A stretch of 36,950 nucleotides of DNA from an uncultured Muribaculaceae bacterium (GTDB lineage: Bacteria; Bacteroidota; Bacteroidia; Bacteroidales; Muribaculaceae). The stretch spans positions 2,076 to 39,025 of the forward strand of contig CAJUKX010000025.1 in NCBI GenBank assembly GCA_910586975.1, read 5' to 3'. The notes beneath the pieces were generated by a model. It did not search any database and had not been told where the DNA came from. It saw only the letters and a list, made by a program, of their open reading frames with translations. Below are positions 8,301 through 14,613 of this stretch, piece by piece (the first letter of the stretch is position 1; each line of letters begins with the position of its first letter). The position numbers and the translations under genes were made by a program.

Positions 8301-8657
8301 CAGATCGCTCTCGGGATTATCTTTTTCGGCAGGGAGTACAATGCCTTCAAAAGTCCAGTTAACCATATCGGGCGAAGAGTAGCAGCTCACACCGGTAACA
8401 TCGGTGCGGTAACATTCCCACTTGGCCCAGTCGGGCAGAATGGTTTCACCCTTCTTGTATTCGCCATACCAATAGTATTTGCCGTTATGGTAAAGAATGC
8501 CGCCGCCGTGTGCGTTGATGGGATTGCCATCGGTATCTTTCCATTGGGCATATTGTACTATCGGCTTATCGGCTGCCTTGTCGGCTGCAACAGCGCTTGC
8601 TCCTGTGAAATTGAACAATGATGCTGCCAGCAAGATTTTAATAAGTCCGTTTTTCAT
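5334..8657 (-). CDS. Secreted two-enzyme glycosidase: GH43 (subfamily 24-like) + GH35 beta-galactosidase + discoidin-like tail
   Basis: 1107 residues with a Sec signal peptide (cut near AVA-A, residue ~25). Residues ~35-340 resemble fungal and bacterial exo-beta-1,3-galactanases of GH43 subfamily 24 (HGGGILYHNGKYYWYGE, VLERPKVVYN, SRYIWLPIDF). The likely acid is Glu231 (REAPAVF). Gln288 (FYGQSTY) sits where that subfamily has Gln in place of the usual catalytic base. Residues ~350-670 are a GH35 TIM barrel with acid/base Glu504 (QVENEYG) and nucleophile Glu581 (CSEFWSGWFDKWG). Beta-sandwich regions follow, then an F5/8 type C (CBM32-like) domain from ~960 to the end. Inference: attack on beta-1,3-galactan or type II arabinogalactan chains in the periplasm or at the surface. 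It is monocistronic with its own terminator and not next to a susCD pair. Substrate assignment is moderate. Confidence 0.9.
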   Translation of the reverse strand: MKNGLIKILLAASLFNFTGASAVAADKAADKPIVQYAQWKDTDGNPINAHGGGILYHNGKYYWYGEYKKGETILPDWAKWECYRTDVTGVSCYSSPDMVNWTFEGIVLPAEKDNPESDLHPSKVLERPKVVYNAKTGKFVMWAHVESADYSKAAAGVAVADSPTGPFEYLGSFRPNGAMSRDQTVFVDDDGRAYQFASSENNQTLYINELTADYLRPSGRYTRNFIGQAREAPAVFKHDGKYYMLSSGCTGWDPNKAELAVADSIMGDWTVIGDPCTGKDADKTFYGQSTYVQPVHGKKDLYVAMFDRWNKTDLEDSRYIWLPIDFSDNKITIPWAEQWSMWQFEDQPRFEAGDGTFLLNGEPFVVKAAELHYPRIPADYWEQRIELCKALGMNTICLYVFWNAHEPKPDEFDFSGQNDIRKFIELCKKHDMKVILRPGPYVCAEWEMGGLPWWLLKKKDIRLREQDPYFMERVDKFQKAVADQVKDLTVENGGPIIMVQVENEYGSYGTDKPYVAEIRDMLRKNFGENVTLFQCDWSSNFLNNGLDDLIWTMNFGTGANIDQQFAKLKKVRPNSPLMCSEFWSGWFDKWGANHETRAAADMIAGIDEMLSKNISFSLYMTHGGTNWGHWAGANSPGFAPDVTSYDYDAPISESGQITPKYTELRNTLAKYNGGKKLPKIPATIKPVAVKEFKFTEVAPLFANLPEPVSDKNIKTMEEYDQGFGSIIYSTALPALPNGALLSVNDVHDYGQIFIDGKFIGKLDRRNGEKSLMIPACKKGARLDIFVEAMGRINFGRAIKDFKGITDNVTLTIDNDGHKFVCDLKDWKVYQLPDVLSFYESMKFEPIENFSKDENGRMPRGVYQATFNVDKPSDTFLNFETWGKGLVYVNGHPMGRIWEIGPQQTLYMPGCWLKKGENKIVIFDILGPREAKSEGLKEPKLDQLLVQKPLTHRLPGQELKLNGEKPVAQGSFAAGNGWQEVKFDSEPTGRYLCVEALNSIDGKDLACIAEFYVLNDKGERLSREPWTVAYADSENMKGVNRSADKLFDLQESTYWSTEPGTPFPHSFVIDLGAEHTLSGIQYLPRMESEVPGAIKDFKVYVKKTPFNF

Positions 8658-8692
8658 GAATATATGTATTGAATGGTTTATTTATTTTGGGG

Positions 8693-8700
8693 CAAAAATA
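8693..8700 (-). promoter_or_regulatory. Putative -7 box for the GH43-GH35 gene
   Basis: TATTTTTG on the minus strand fits TAnnTTTG and would give a leader of about 30 bases before the ATG at 8657. No convincing -33 box lies 19-21 bases upstream, so support is weak. Confidence 0.3.
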
Positions 8701-8848
8701 GTAAAAAAAATCTATTATTGGCTTGCGTAATCAATCAAAAGATATGTAAAGCTTGTGCAAATCATTCACCGATAACATAGTTAATCAAGCCTTAACAGAA
8801 ATTTGCTTACTTACTCAAAAATGGTAATTTCACGAGTCGGGTTTTGCA

Positions 8849-8896
8849 TTTGAAGCGGAGCATTGACGCCTTTGTAGGGCTATGCTCCGCTTCAAA
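8849..8896. terminator. 15-bp stem-loop downstream of the second Ig-like gene
   Basis: TTTGAAGCGGAGCAT (8849-8863) pairs perfectly with 8882-8896 around an 18-base loop. It lies 50 bp beyond the stop of the minus-strand gene ending at 8946. The U-run is poor. The rest of 8658-8945 shows nothing else I can name. Confidence 0.6.
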
Positions 8897-8945
8897 CCAT
8901 TTATAAACCAAAATGTCTAAAGTATGCTCGGGATTTGTGGGGTGT

Positions 8946-10370
8946 TTACCTGATTGAGATTTTGTGCGAATTGCCGTTTACTTTTATTATGTAAATGCCC
9001 TTTTGAAGCATTGATCCCACAGCCGAAAGGGGTGTTTGCAGCACTACAGGGCGGCCATTGGTATCGTAGACATCGCACAGCGAGTAGGTGTCAGTGTCGA
9101 TTTCATATACACCGGCCTGATTGGCTTTTACATTAACCAGGCTGATGGCCGACAGCTCTCTGATTTTAACTGATATGATGGCGCTGCCAGGATTGAGAGC
9201 CTTGACGGTGGCGGTTACCTTGGCAAAGCCTTCGGCGATGGTTTCAACGTTGGATATGATGGCTACGGTTGGGTCTGAGCTCTCCCACTGCGGTTCTTCA
9301 AAAGCACCTTCGGGCGACAGGGTGGCTGTGATCTCGCAGCTGTCGTTCTGCTCAATGGTAGCGGTTGTGGGCGACAGAACCACTGACGTCACAGGAACTA
9401 TGATATTTACTTTGCAGGTAGCGGTCATATTGCCGGCCATGGCATTTACATATACGGTCTGAGCTTTGTCAATGCCCGATTTGTCGTGAGTGGTGGTTAT
9501 GTTGCCCTTCTTGTCTATCTTGACATTGGGAGCGTTGAGCGGTCGCAGTTCCCATCTCACGGGGCCGTTGGCCACGGCTTCGGGCAGCAGGGTGGCTTTG
9601 ATTTGCTTGGTTTCGCCGTAGGTCATGGTCAATACTTCGGGAGTGACATATATGGTGTCGAGTTCCTGAAAAACATGTATGCTGCCGGTGAGCGACTGTC
9701 CTCCGCCCGAAACTATGAGTTCGGCCCAGCCCGGAGCTACGCCGGTAACCATGCCGGGCGAAGGCACCGTGGCTATATTGGTATTTGATGTAGACCATTT
9801 TATGCCGCGCGAGGTATAGCTGCCGTCTTTGTAGTAGAGATAAGCCTGTATGTTGTCAACCGTTTCGCCGGGGAACAGATTTATGTCGCGCATGTTTAGT
9901 GTGATGCGTGTGGCTCGCTCCTCGACTATAAGCATGCAGGTGTCGGCCACCTCACCGGTAGCGGCAGATGCAACTATCTTGTAATTACCTTTTTCTACCT
10001 CGTCGGGTACATAAACGGTGGCTGATGTGCCGTCGGGGGTGATTTGAATATATTCTGATGTATTACCCGGAACCACCGACCATTTAAGGTTGTCGGCGGG
10101 AGCGTCGGCCGGTGTGAGGGTGGCATTAAATGTGACTGACTCCCTTTGGAGAAGCCTTGCGGATTTGGGCGATACCGTGATGCCGGTTATCTCTACCGGA
10201 GCAGGCGGTATGGTATCGGGGGTGTCGGGTACTATAGTGTCGGCCGGGATAACGGTGTCGGTGTCGGCTGAAGAGTCGCCGGAATTGGAATTCATGGCTC
10301 CGAGATTGCCATTGCCGGCCACAACGGCCGATGCAATCAATGCCGGAACGAGAAATCGTAATTTATTCAT
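8946..10370 (-). CDS. Secreted Ig-like (BIG_2-type) domain protein with T9SS-like C-terminus
   Basis: I place the start at 10370 (MNKLRFLVPALIASAVVAG), which gives a clean signal peptide; an in-frame ATG at 10397 would add nine residues ahead of it. A low-complexity Asp/Thr/Pro linker (DTVIPADTIVPDTPDTIPP) follows. Then come about four Ig-like modules with phrases such as ITVSPKSARLLQRESVTFNA, ITLNMRDINLFPGETV, YVTPEVLTMTYGETKQIKA and VVLSPTTATIEQNDSCEITA. The tail (CDVYDTNGRPVV, LQKGIYIIKVNG, ending KISIR) resembles the T9SS type-A sorting motif. It shares this tail design with the protein at the left edge but is not repetitive at the DNA level. The role is probably surface-attached binding or structure; the ligand is unknown. 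Confidence 0.85.
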   Translation of the reverse strand: MNKLRFLVPALIASAVVAGNGNLGAMNSNSGDSSADTDTVIPADTIVPDTPDTIPPAPVEITGITVSPKSARLLQRESVTFNATLTPADAPADNLKWSVVPGNTSEYIQITPDGTSATVYVPDEVEKGNYKIVASAATGEVADTCMLIVEERATRITLNMRDINLFPGETVDNIQAYLYYKDGSYTSRGIKWSTSNTNIATVPSPGMVTGVAPGWAELIVSGGGQSLTGSIHVFQELDTIYVTPEVLTMTYGETKQIKATLLPEAVANGPVRWELRPLNAPNVKIDKKGNITTTHDKSGIDKAQTVYVNAMAGNMTATCKVNIIVPVTSVVLSPTTATIEQNDSCEITATLSPEGAFEEPQWESSDPTVAIISNVETIAEGFAKVTATVKALNPGSAIISVKIRELSAISLVNVKANQAGVYEIDTDTYSLCDVYDTNGRPVVLQTPLSAVGSMLQKGIYIIKVNGNSHKISIR

Positions 10371-10394
10371 GTTTATGCTTAAAAATTTTTTTTG

Positions 10395-10402
10395 CAAAAT
10401 TA
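10395..10402 (-). promoter_or_regulatory. Putative -7 box for the Ig-like gene
   Basis: TAATTTTG on the minus strand fits TAnnTTTG and would place transcription about 18 bases before the ATG at 10370. This supports the shorter start over the ATG at 10397, which overlaps the box. The -33 match is poor. Confidence 0.45.
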
Positions 10403-10509
10403 CAAAAAAAATCTATAGAAAACGGCTGAAAACGACATAATCAACAAACCATTGCCATAATAGTATGTTTTAATTTTAATTATGAGTATTATCTAATCCT
10501 TGTTGCATT

Positions 10510-11640
10510 ATGTCTTTAGAAAAGTCAAGACCATATACATTCGACCGGGTGGTGCGTATACTTGCCGGAGCAGCTTTACTCGCCGGAGTAATCTGGCTGA
10601 TAAATGTTCTGCGCAATGTGTTGTTGCCATTCTTTGTGGCATGTCTTATAGCCTATATCCTCGACCCGCTGGTGTGCTACAACCGCAGAATCCTGCGAAC
10701 AAAGGGCAGGGCACTGGCAGTGTTCATCACCTTGGGTGAAGTCACTCTGGTATTAGGCATGCTCTGCTACTTCTGCATACCGTCGATTATAAAAGAGGTG
10801 GAGCAGCTGGGGGTGATACTTACACACAGCGTGTCGGGCGGAAGCAAAGTGCCGTTTATTCCCGAAAATATAATAGATGAATTCCGCAAATGGCTTAGTA
10901 ACATCAACGTGAAGGGACTGATAGAGAATTCGCACTTTGAGTCGTTGGTAGATTCTGGAACCTCGGTCATATCGTCGGCTCTCGAAATGCTGATGCACTT
11001 TCTGGAGTGGCTGCTGACGTTTATCTACGTCATTTTCATTCTTATTGATTTCAAACCGCTGATGCGCGGGTTCAAGACACTTGTCCCGCATAAATACCGC
11101 CATGTGGCCTATATGGTGGGCGATGATATAAAGGTAAATATGAACCGCTACTTCAGAAGCCAGGCCGTGATAGCCTCGTGCGCTGCGGTATTTTATTGCA
11201 TAGGTTTTTCGATCGTCGGCATACCTATGGCCATTGTGCTCGGCATTACGGTGGGAGTGCTGTATATGATACCATATTTCCAGTACGTGACCCTGATACC
11301 CGTGACGCTGGTGTGCCTTATAGACTCAATGAGCGGGTCTACACACTTCTGGTCGCAGCTGGGGCAATGCGGGTTGGTGTATGTGGTGAGCCAATGTATA
11401 TGCGACTACATACTTACCCCTAAGATAATGGGTAAGTCAATGGGGTTGAATCCTGCCATCATACTGCTGGCATTGTCGGTATGGGGTACATTGCTCGGAA
11501 TAATAGGCATGATCATAGCCCTGCCGCTCACCACTATACTGCTGGCTTATTATCAGGAATATATAATAGGCAACGATAATCCCGACGATAAAAACTGTGA
11601 GCCGGGCACACCCGCACCCACACCGCCGCATGAGCCCTGA
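10510..11640 (+). CDS. AI-2E family transporter (PerM/TqsA-like)
   Basis: 376 residues. The pattern is typical of the AI-2E exporter superfamily: two close N-terminal membrane segments (ILAGAALLAGVIWLINVL, NVLLPFFVACLIAYILDPL), a third after an Arg/Lys turn, and a soluble amphipathic middle region (EVEQLGVILTHSVSG to SHFESLVDSG). Several C-terminal segments follow, with the conserved LTPKIMGKSMGLNPAIILLAL block and IGMIIALPLTTILLAYYQEY. Members move small signals or ions; the substrate of this one cannot be told from sequence. The tail is Pro/Thr-rich and hydrophilic. It is monocistronic, divergent from the Ig-like gene, with a hairpin terminator just after the stop. Confidence 0.9.
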   Translation: MSLEKSRPYTFDRVVRILAGAALLAGVIWLINVLRNVLLPFFVACLIAYILDPLVCYNRRILRTKGRALAVFITLGEVTLVLGMLCYFCIPSIIKEVEQLGVILTHSVSGGSKVPFIPENIIDEFRKWLSNINVKGLIENSHFESLVDSGTSVISSALEMLMHFLEWLLTFIYVIFILIDFKPLMRGFKTLVPHKYRHVAYMVGDDIKVNMNRYFRSQAVIASCAAVFYCIGFSIVGIPMAIVLGITVGVLYMIPYFQYVTLIPVTLVCLIDSMSGSTHFWSQLGQCGLVYVVSQCICDYILTPKIMGKSMGLNPAIILLALSVWGTLLGIIGMIIALPLTTILLAYYQEYIIGNDNPDDKNCEPGTPAPTPPHEP

Positions 11641-11646
11641 CAAACT

Positions 11647-11680
11647 CTCGCACTTGCATTGATGAGGATGCAAGTGCGAG
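11647..11680. terminator. Bidirectional hairpin terminator
   Basis: CTCGCACTTGCA (11647-11658) pairs perfectly with TGCAAGTGCGAG (11669-11680) around a 10-base loop. It sits 6 bp after the transporter stop and 12 bp before the end of the convergent winged-helix gene. There is no clear U-run. Confidence 0.65.
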
Positions 11681-11692
11681 GTCGCCGACTTA

Positions 11693-11974
11693 TTACAAGT
11701 TAAGATATTCTTTCAGTGCTTCAACGTATAGTTCAAATGCCTTGCGGCCCTGTGGACTGACCCGGCACACCGTGCGGGTCTTTTTTCCGGCAAAGCCCTT
11801 TTCAACCGTGATATATCCGGCCGATGAAAGTTTGTCGAGCTGAACACTGAGATTTCCTGAGGTGGAGTCAGTTTTATCTTTAAGATAAACGAAATCCGCC
11901 TCTTCTACATTCATTAGTATTGACATCACGGCAAGACGCAGCTGTGAATGCAACAGCGGATCAAGTTCTTTCAT
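11693..11974 (-). CDS. Small winged-helix transcriptional regulator (MarR/ArsR-like fold)
   Basis: 93 residues, essentially a single winged-helix domain: LLHSQLRLAVMSILMNVEEA, YLKDKTDSTSGNLSVQLDKL as the helix-turn-helix with recognition helix, then the wing GYITVEKGFAGKKTRTVCRV and a C-terminal dimerisation helix (GRKAFELYVEALKEYL). This matches the short 'transcriptional regulator' family with one winged-helix domain and no sensor. Its ATG overlaps the TGA of the upstream membrane-protein gene (ATGA), so the two are co-translated. The operon promoter carries two copies of a palindrome, which suggests that this protein represses its own operon. Confidence 0.85.
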   Translation of the reverse strand: MKELDPLLHSQLRLAVMSILMNVEEADFVYLKDKTDSTSGNLSVQLDKLSSAGYITVEKGFAGKKTRTVCRVSPQGRKAFELYVEALKEYLNL

Positions 11975-12612
11975 GCTTTCTTGGCTTTATGATTAAGAAT
12001 GTGGCCCGGGATAATCATCATTACAATGAATGAGATGATGAAAAGCAAGGAAGAATACATCTGCAGCCAATAAGCGCCGGCCAAAACTCCCGCAACCAGA
12101 AATCCGCCGCAGATAACGCTGAATGCTCCGCCGTAGATGAGCGATTTTTCTTTGATGATGATTCCCTGAACCGATGTAGCCATGCCTATGATAAAGAACA
12201 TGAACAGCTCTATAGCATACCAAACCTGAAAACCGGAAATAAAGAAAAACAACCCTATCGCGATGGCGGCGACAGCCAGCCATAAAACATATTCCCATAG
12301 CGAGGTAGAGATTTTGTCGGTATACGAAACCACATTGCGGCTATGGTTGTTCTTGCGGTTCACGGCTATGGTATAGGGTATCCCTATGATTGGTATAGCC
12401 CACCACAGGAGTGAGGGTGATATGGGCAAATCAATGCCCATGGCGAACTGAAAGTACGAACATACGTTGGCAGTAATTGCAACGATTACGCACAGATACC
12501 CCCAGAAAAGGAGCATGTTACCGTCGCCTTTGGAAAGGCGTCGGCGTGTGGCGGCGATCATCGACGTGATAAGCTCCATGCTATCGGTCGGAGTTAGTTT
12601 TTTGTCTTCCAT
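11971..12612 (-). CDS. Multi-pass membrane protein co-transcribed with a winged-helix regulator
   Basis: I use the ATG at 12612 (MEDKKLTPTDSMELITSMI), giving 213 residues. An upstream in-frame ATG at 12660 overlaps a palindromic operator and is unlikely. A short cytoplasmic helix with Arg/Lys (IAATRRRLSKGDGN) is followed by about six hydrophobic segments (MLLFWGYLCVIVAITANV, LLWWAIPIIGIPYTIAV, EYVLWLAVAAIAIGLFFFI, AIELFMFFIIGMATSV, AFSVICGGFLVAGVLAGAY, LLFIISFIVMMIIPG). The tail is basic. I recognise no transport or enzymatic motif. Bacteroidetes genomes often pair such a protein with a small winged-helix regulator. Function unknown; perhaps a membrane sensor or stress protein. Confidence 0.8.
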   Translation of the reverse strand: MEDKKLTPTDSMELITSMIAATRRRLSKGDGNMLLFWGYLCVIVAITANVCSYFQFAMGIDLPISPSLLWWAIPIIGIPYTIAVNRKNNHSRNVVSYTDKISTSLWEYVLWLAVAAIAIGLFFFISGFQVWYAIELFMFFIIGMATSVQGIIIKEKSLIYGGAFSVICGGFLVAGVLAGAYWLQMYSSLLFIISFIVMMIIPGHILNHKAKKA

Positions 12613-12641
12613 AACAAAAGAGATTAGATGGTTTTTAAATC

Positions 12642-12658
12642 GGTTTATATTATAAACC
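12642..12658. promoter_or_regulatory. Operator 1: GGTTTAT-N3-ATAAACC
   Basis: Perfect inverted repeat with 7-bp arms around ATT. It lies about 30 bp upstream of the ATG at 12612 and downstream of the predicted transcription start. It is the same palindrome as at 12722-12738, exactly 80 bp away. Confidence 0.6.
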
Positions 12659-12709
12659 ATTATTGTCTTAAAAAAGAACGGTCGCGCGTTATCGCTCTGA
12701 TTTCAGTTG

Positions 12710-12741
12710 CAAAGATAATGCGGTTTATTTTATAAACCAAA
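12710..12741 (-). promoter_or_regulatory. Promoter of the membrane protein/winged-helix operon
   Basis: On the minus strand, TTTG (12741-12738) is followed by a 20-base spacer and TATCTTTG (12717-12710). This is a near-ideal Bacteroidetes -33/-7 promoter. The leader would be about 90 bases and includes operator 1. Confidence 0.75.
12722..12738. promoter_or_regulatory. Operator 2: GGTTTAT-N3-ATAAACC inside the promoter spacer
   Basis: Perfect inverted repeat with 7-bp arms around TTT. It fills the spacer between the -33 and -7 boxes, so a bound protein would block RNA polymerase. With its twin at 12642-12658 the wider consensus is CGGTTTATNTTATAAACCA. Confidence 0.7.
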
Positions 12742-12794
12742 TTTTTCAGCGATTTTTTTCAAAAAAATTATCTTGACATAAAAAGTTCCACAGC

Positions 12795-13556
12795 TTACTT
12801 ACAGAATATTCCGATGTTACGAGCGACTTTGCAAGCTTCGGCTGAGTTCCGCACTTTCAGCTTTGCTAATATATTTTGTCGGTGACGGCTCACGGTGTGC
12901 AGGCTTATTCCTAAAATATCAGCAATGCCTTTGCTTCGGTTGCCTTCATCAATCAATTTCAGCACTGCCGTTTCCTGTGGTGACAGTATTTTGACACCGA
13001 TATCGGGGGTTAATTCCATAATATGTCCTGTAAGCGTGTCCATTACAACTGATTCACCATTCAATCCATAATTCATACCACCATACAGACATAGGGCAAA
13101 GCGTACGGTTTTTCCATTTTTTGCAGGGATATAATAAAGACGATGTACGGTATCGACCCATTCTCCGTTTTTGCTACGCATACGTAATTTTTGTATGAGA
13201 CACTGATTGAATCTTCTTGATTTTGGTAATTTGCAGATGTAGTGGAAAAACAGCAGTTCATTAAGCATCTTCACTTCAAGATCTTCGGGATTGATTGCTT
13301 TGAAAATGTCGTCCTCCCAAATCGATGGAATGTATCCCGAACAGCGTTTGCAGTCAAGATCAATGATATTGGAAAATTTGCCATGTGCTACATAACTTCT
13401 GTTAGTATGCAGGTCGCTGAGAACGGCAAGTACATTCTCCACTTCTGCATAACCTTCGGCTATGTTTACGTATCGTGTTGATATGGAATTATCTGCCGAT
13501 TCATCGCATGAGTTATGACTTGAGAACTCCAAATTCAGTTTATCTCTGATATCCAT
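12795..13556 (-). CDS. LuxR-type HTH transcriptional regulator
   Basis: 253 residues. Residues ~185-250 form a LuxR/GerE helix-turn-helix (LSPQETAVLKLIDEGNRSKG, ADILGISLHTVSRHRQNIL, KLKVRNSAEACKVARNIG). The upstream ~170 residues look like a PAS-type sensory region (IWEDDIFKAINPEDLEVKML, WVDTVHRLYYIPAKNGK, FALCLYGGMNYG). That architecture is common in Bacteroidetes regulators with unknown ligands. No receiver domain or phospho-acceptor Asp motif is evident. It is divergent from the O-acetyltransferase with 78 bp between starts, and the two promoters appear to overlap. It may control that neighbour (inference). No terminator is visible after it. Confidence 0.85.
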   Translation of the reverse strand: MDIRDKLNLEFSSHNSCDESADNSISTRYVNIAEGYAEVENVLAVLSDLHTNRSYVAHGKFSNIIDLDCKRCSGYIPSIWEDDIFKAINPEDLEVKMLNELLFFHYICKLPKSRRFNQCLIQKLRMRSKNGEWVDTVHRLYYIPAKNGKTVRFALCLYGGMNYGLNGESVVMDTLTGHIMELTPDIGVKILSPQETAVLKLIDEGNRSKGIADILGISLHTVSRHRQNILAKLKVRNSAEACKVARNIGIFCK

Positions 13557-13574
13557 ATATGGTTATTTTTGACT

Positions 13575-13606
13575 ATTGCAGGTTATTATCAGAATGTTTA
13601 TCTTTG
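13575..13606 (+). promoter_or_regulatory. Promoter of the O-acetyltransferase gene
   Basis: ATTG (13575-13578), a 20-base spacer, then TATCTTTG (13599-13606) match the Bacteroidetes -33/-7 layout. The ATG at 13635 is about 22 bases after the predicted start. The abutting CAAAGTTA (13607-13614) reads as TAACTTTG on the minus strand and may be the -7 box of the divergent LuxR gene. Confidence 0.7.
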
Positions 13607-13634
13607 CAAAGTTAATAAAAAATATGGTTATTTT

Positions 13635-14192
13635 ATGAACAGCGAAAAAGTCAAGATGCTCAGAGGCGAACTTTATGACGCCAACTATGATAGCCTGCTG
13701 ATTGCCGAGCGCAAGGCTTGCAAGCTTGTGCTTCATGAGATAAATAAGATGTCACCCGACGATGACGTAAAACGTAATGAACTATTCCGTAAGATTTTGG
13801 GCAAAATCAATGGCTCATTTATCATTGAATCGCCCTTTCACTGTGATTACGGTTACAATATAGAATTGGGCGAAAATTTCTATATGAATGTCAACTGCGT
13901 TATACTTGATGAGGCGAAAGTGAGCTTCGGTGACAATGTATTCATCGCTCCTAACTGTGCGTTCTATACCGCCGGCCATCCTCTTGATGTCGAGCAACGA
14001 AACAAGGGCCTTGAATATGCCAAGCCAATAACGGTTGGCAACAATGTGTGGATAGGCGGAAATGTTGTTGTGCTGCCGGGAGTGACAATTGGCGACAACT
14101 GTGTGATCGGTGCCGGAAGCGTCGTTGTAAAGGATATTCCGGCAAATTCTCTCGCCGTTGGTAATCCTTGTAAAGTAATTCGTTCACTCTGA
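13635..14192 (+). CDS. Maltose/galactoside-type sugar O-acetyltransferase (hexapeptide repeat)
   Basis: 185 residues from ATG 13635; the frame extends upstream to 13569, but the promoter lies inside that extension. The N-terminal Mac domain (KMLRGELYDANYDSLLIAER) is followed by a left-handed beta-helix of hexapeptide repeats (IELGENFYMNVNCVIL, VSFGDNVFIAPNC, ITVGNNVWIGGNVVVLPG, VTIGDNCVIGAGSVV). His115 in FYTAGHPLD is the catalytic base of this family, and the C-terminus AVGNPCKVIRSL is typical. The length is that of LacA/Maa enzymes. It transfers acetyl from acetyl-CoA to a sugar hydroxyl in the cytoplasm; the physiological acceptor is unknown. Confidence 0.92.
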   Translation: MNSEKVKMLRGELYDANYDSLLIAERKACKLVLHEINKMSPDDDVKRNELFRKILGKINGSFIIESPFHCDYGYNIELGENFYMNVNCVILDEAKVSFGDNVFIAPNCAFYTAGHPLDVEQRNKGLEYAKPITVGNNVWIGGNVVVLPGVTIGDNCVIGAGSVVVKDIPANSLAVGNPCKVIRSL

Positions 14193-14240
14193 CTGATATA
14201 TGAAAAGATTTTTTCTGTAATACTTTTGAGAGCCTGATAA

Positions 14241-14292
14241 CATAATAAATGGCGTAACTCTTTCACAGGGTCGCGCCATTTTTCATATTATG
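14241..14292 (+). terminator. Terminator after the O-acetyltransferase gene
   Basis: AAATGGCG (14247-14254) pairs with CGCCATTT (14274-14281). The outer bases CATAATA (from 14241) pair with TATTATG (to 14292). The core stem is followed by TTTC. It lies about 50 bp after the stop at 14192. Confidence 0.6.
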
Positions 14293-14393
14293 TTTTTTCG
14301 CAAAGTATGTCAAGCCTAAAAGAAACTATAAATATTTATTGTTGTCACAGGGTCATACATGCGATTTATTTTGTTATATTGTTACGAGAAATA

Positions 14394-14561
14394 ATAAGTA
14401 ATCATTGAAAAATAGTTTATATCATCTGCTTGCCTTATGAACGCATCTTCAATCCTCTTCATCGGTCATGTAGCTACGGCTACGCTCCCTCTTCATCGTA
14501 TTGAATCTGCTGCCCATAAGCCGGCGCATATAATATAAACTATTTTCCACTGCTTACTTAT
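14394..14561. mobile_element. MITE-like inverted-repeat element, copy 1 (168 bp)
   Basis: Imperfect 29-bp terminal inverted repeats (14394-14422 and 14533-14561, about 26 of 29 matching) enclose a core that is itself largely self-complementary (TTGCCTTATG and GCATCTTCAAT on the left against ATTGAAT and CATAAGCCGG on the right). It has no coding capacity. A 134-bp relative lies at 31738-31871 and lacks 34 bp bounded here by two copies of CTCTTCATCG (14455-14464 and 14489-14498). The family could be a nonautonomous transposon or a structured repetitive RNA/DNA element. No transposase is in the window. Confidence 0.75.
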
Positions 14562-14593
14562 CTTGTAAATTTTGAATTAATTTTGTAAATTTG
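14562..14593 (+). promoter_or_regulatory. Promoter of the lytic transglycosylase-uvrA operon
   Basis: CTTG (14562-14565), a 20-base spacer and TAAATTTG (14586-14593) fit the Bacteroidetes promoter. The -33 box begins at the base immediately after the MITE-like terminal repeat. The leader would be about 14 bases. Confidence 0.6.
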
Positions 14594-14613
14594 TAGTTCT
14601 GATTTTTTTGAAT

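Larger units (their letters stand above)
14193..14613. other. 421-bp intergenic region
   Basis: Between the O-acetyltransferase and the lytic transglycosylase. It holds the first gene's terminator, MITE-like copy 1, and the promoter of the second gene. I see no ORF or RNA gene in the remaining ~100 bp (14293-14393), which is AT-rich. Confidence 0.7.
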
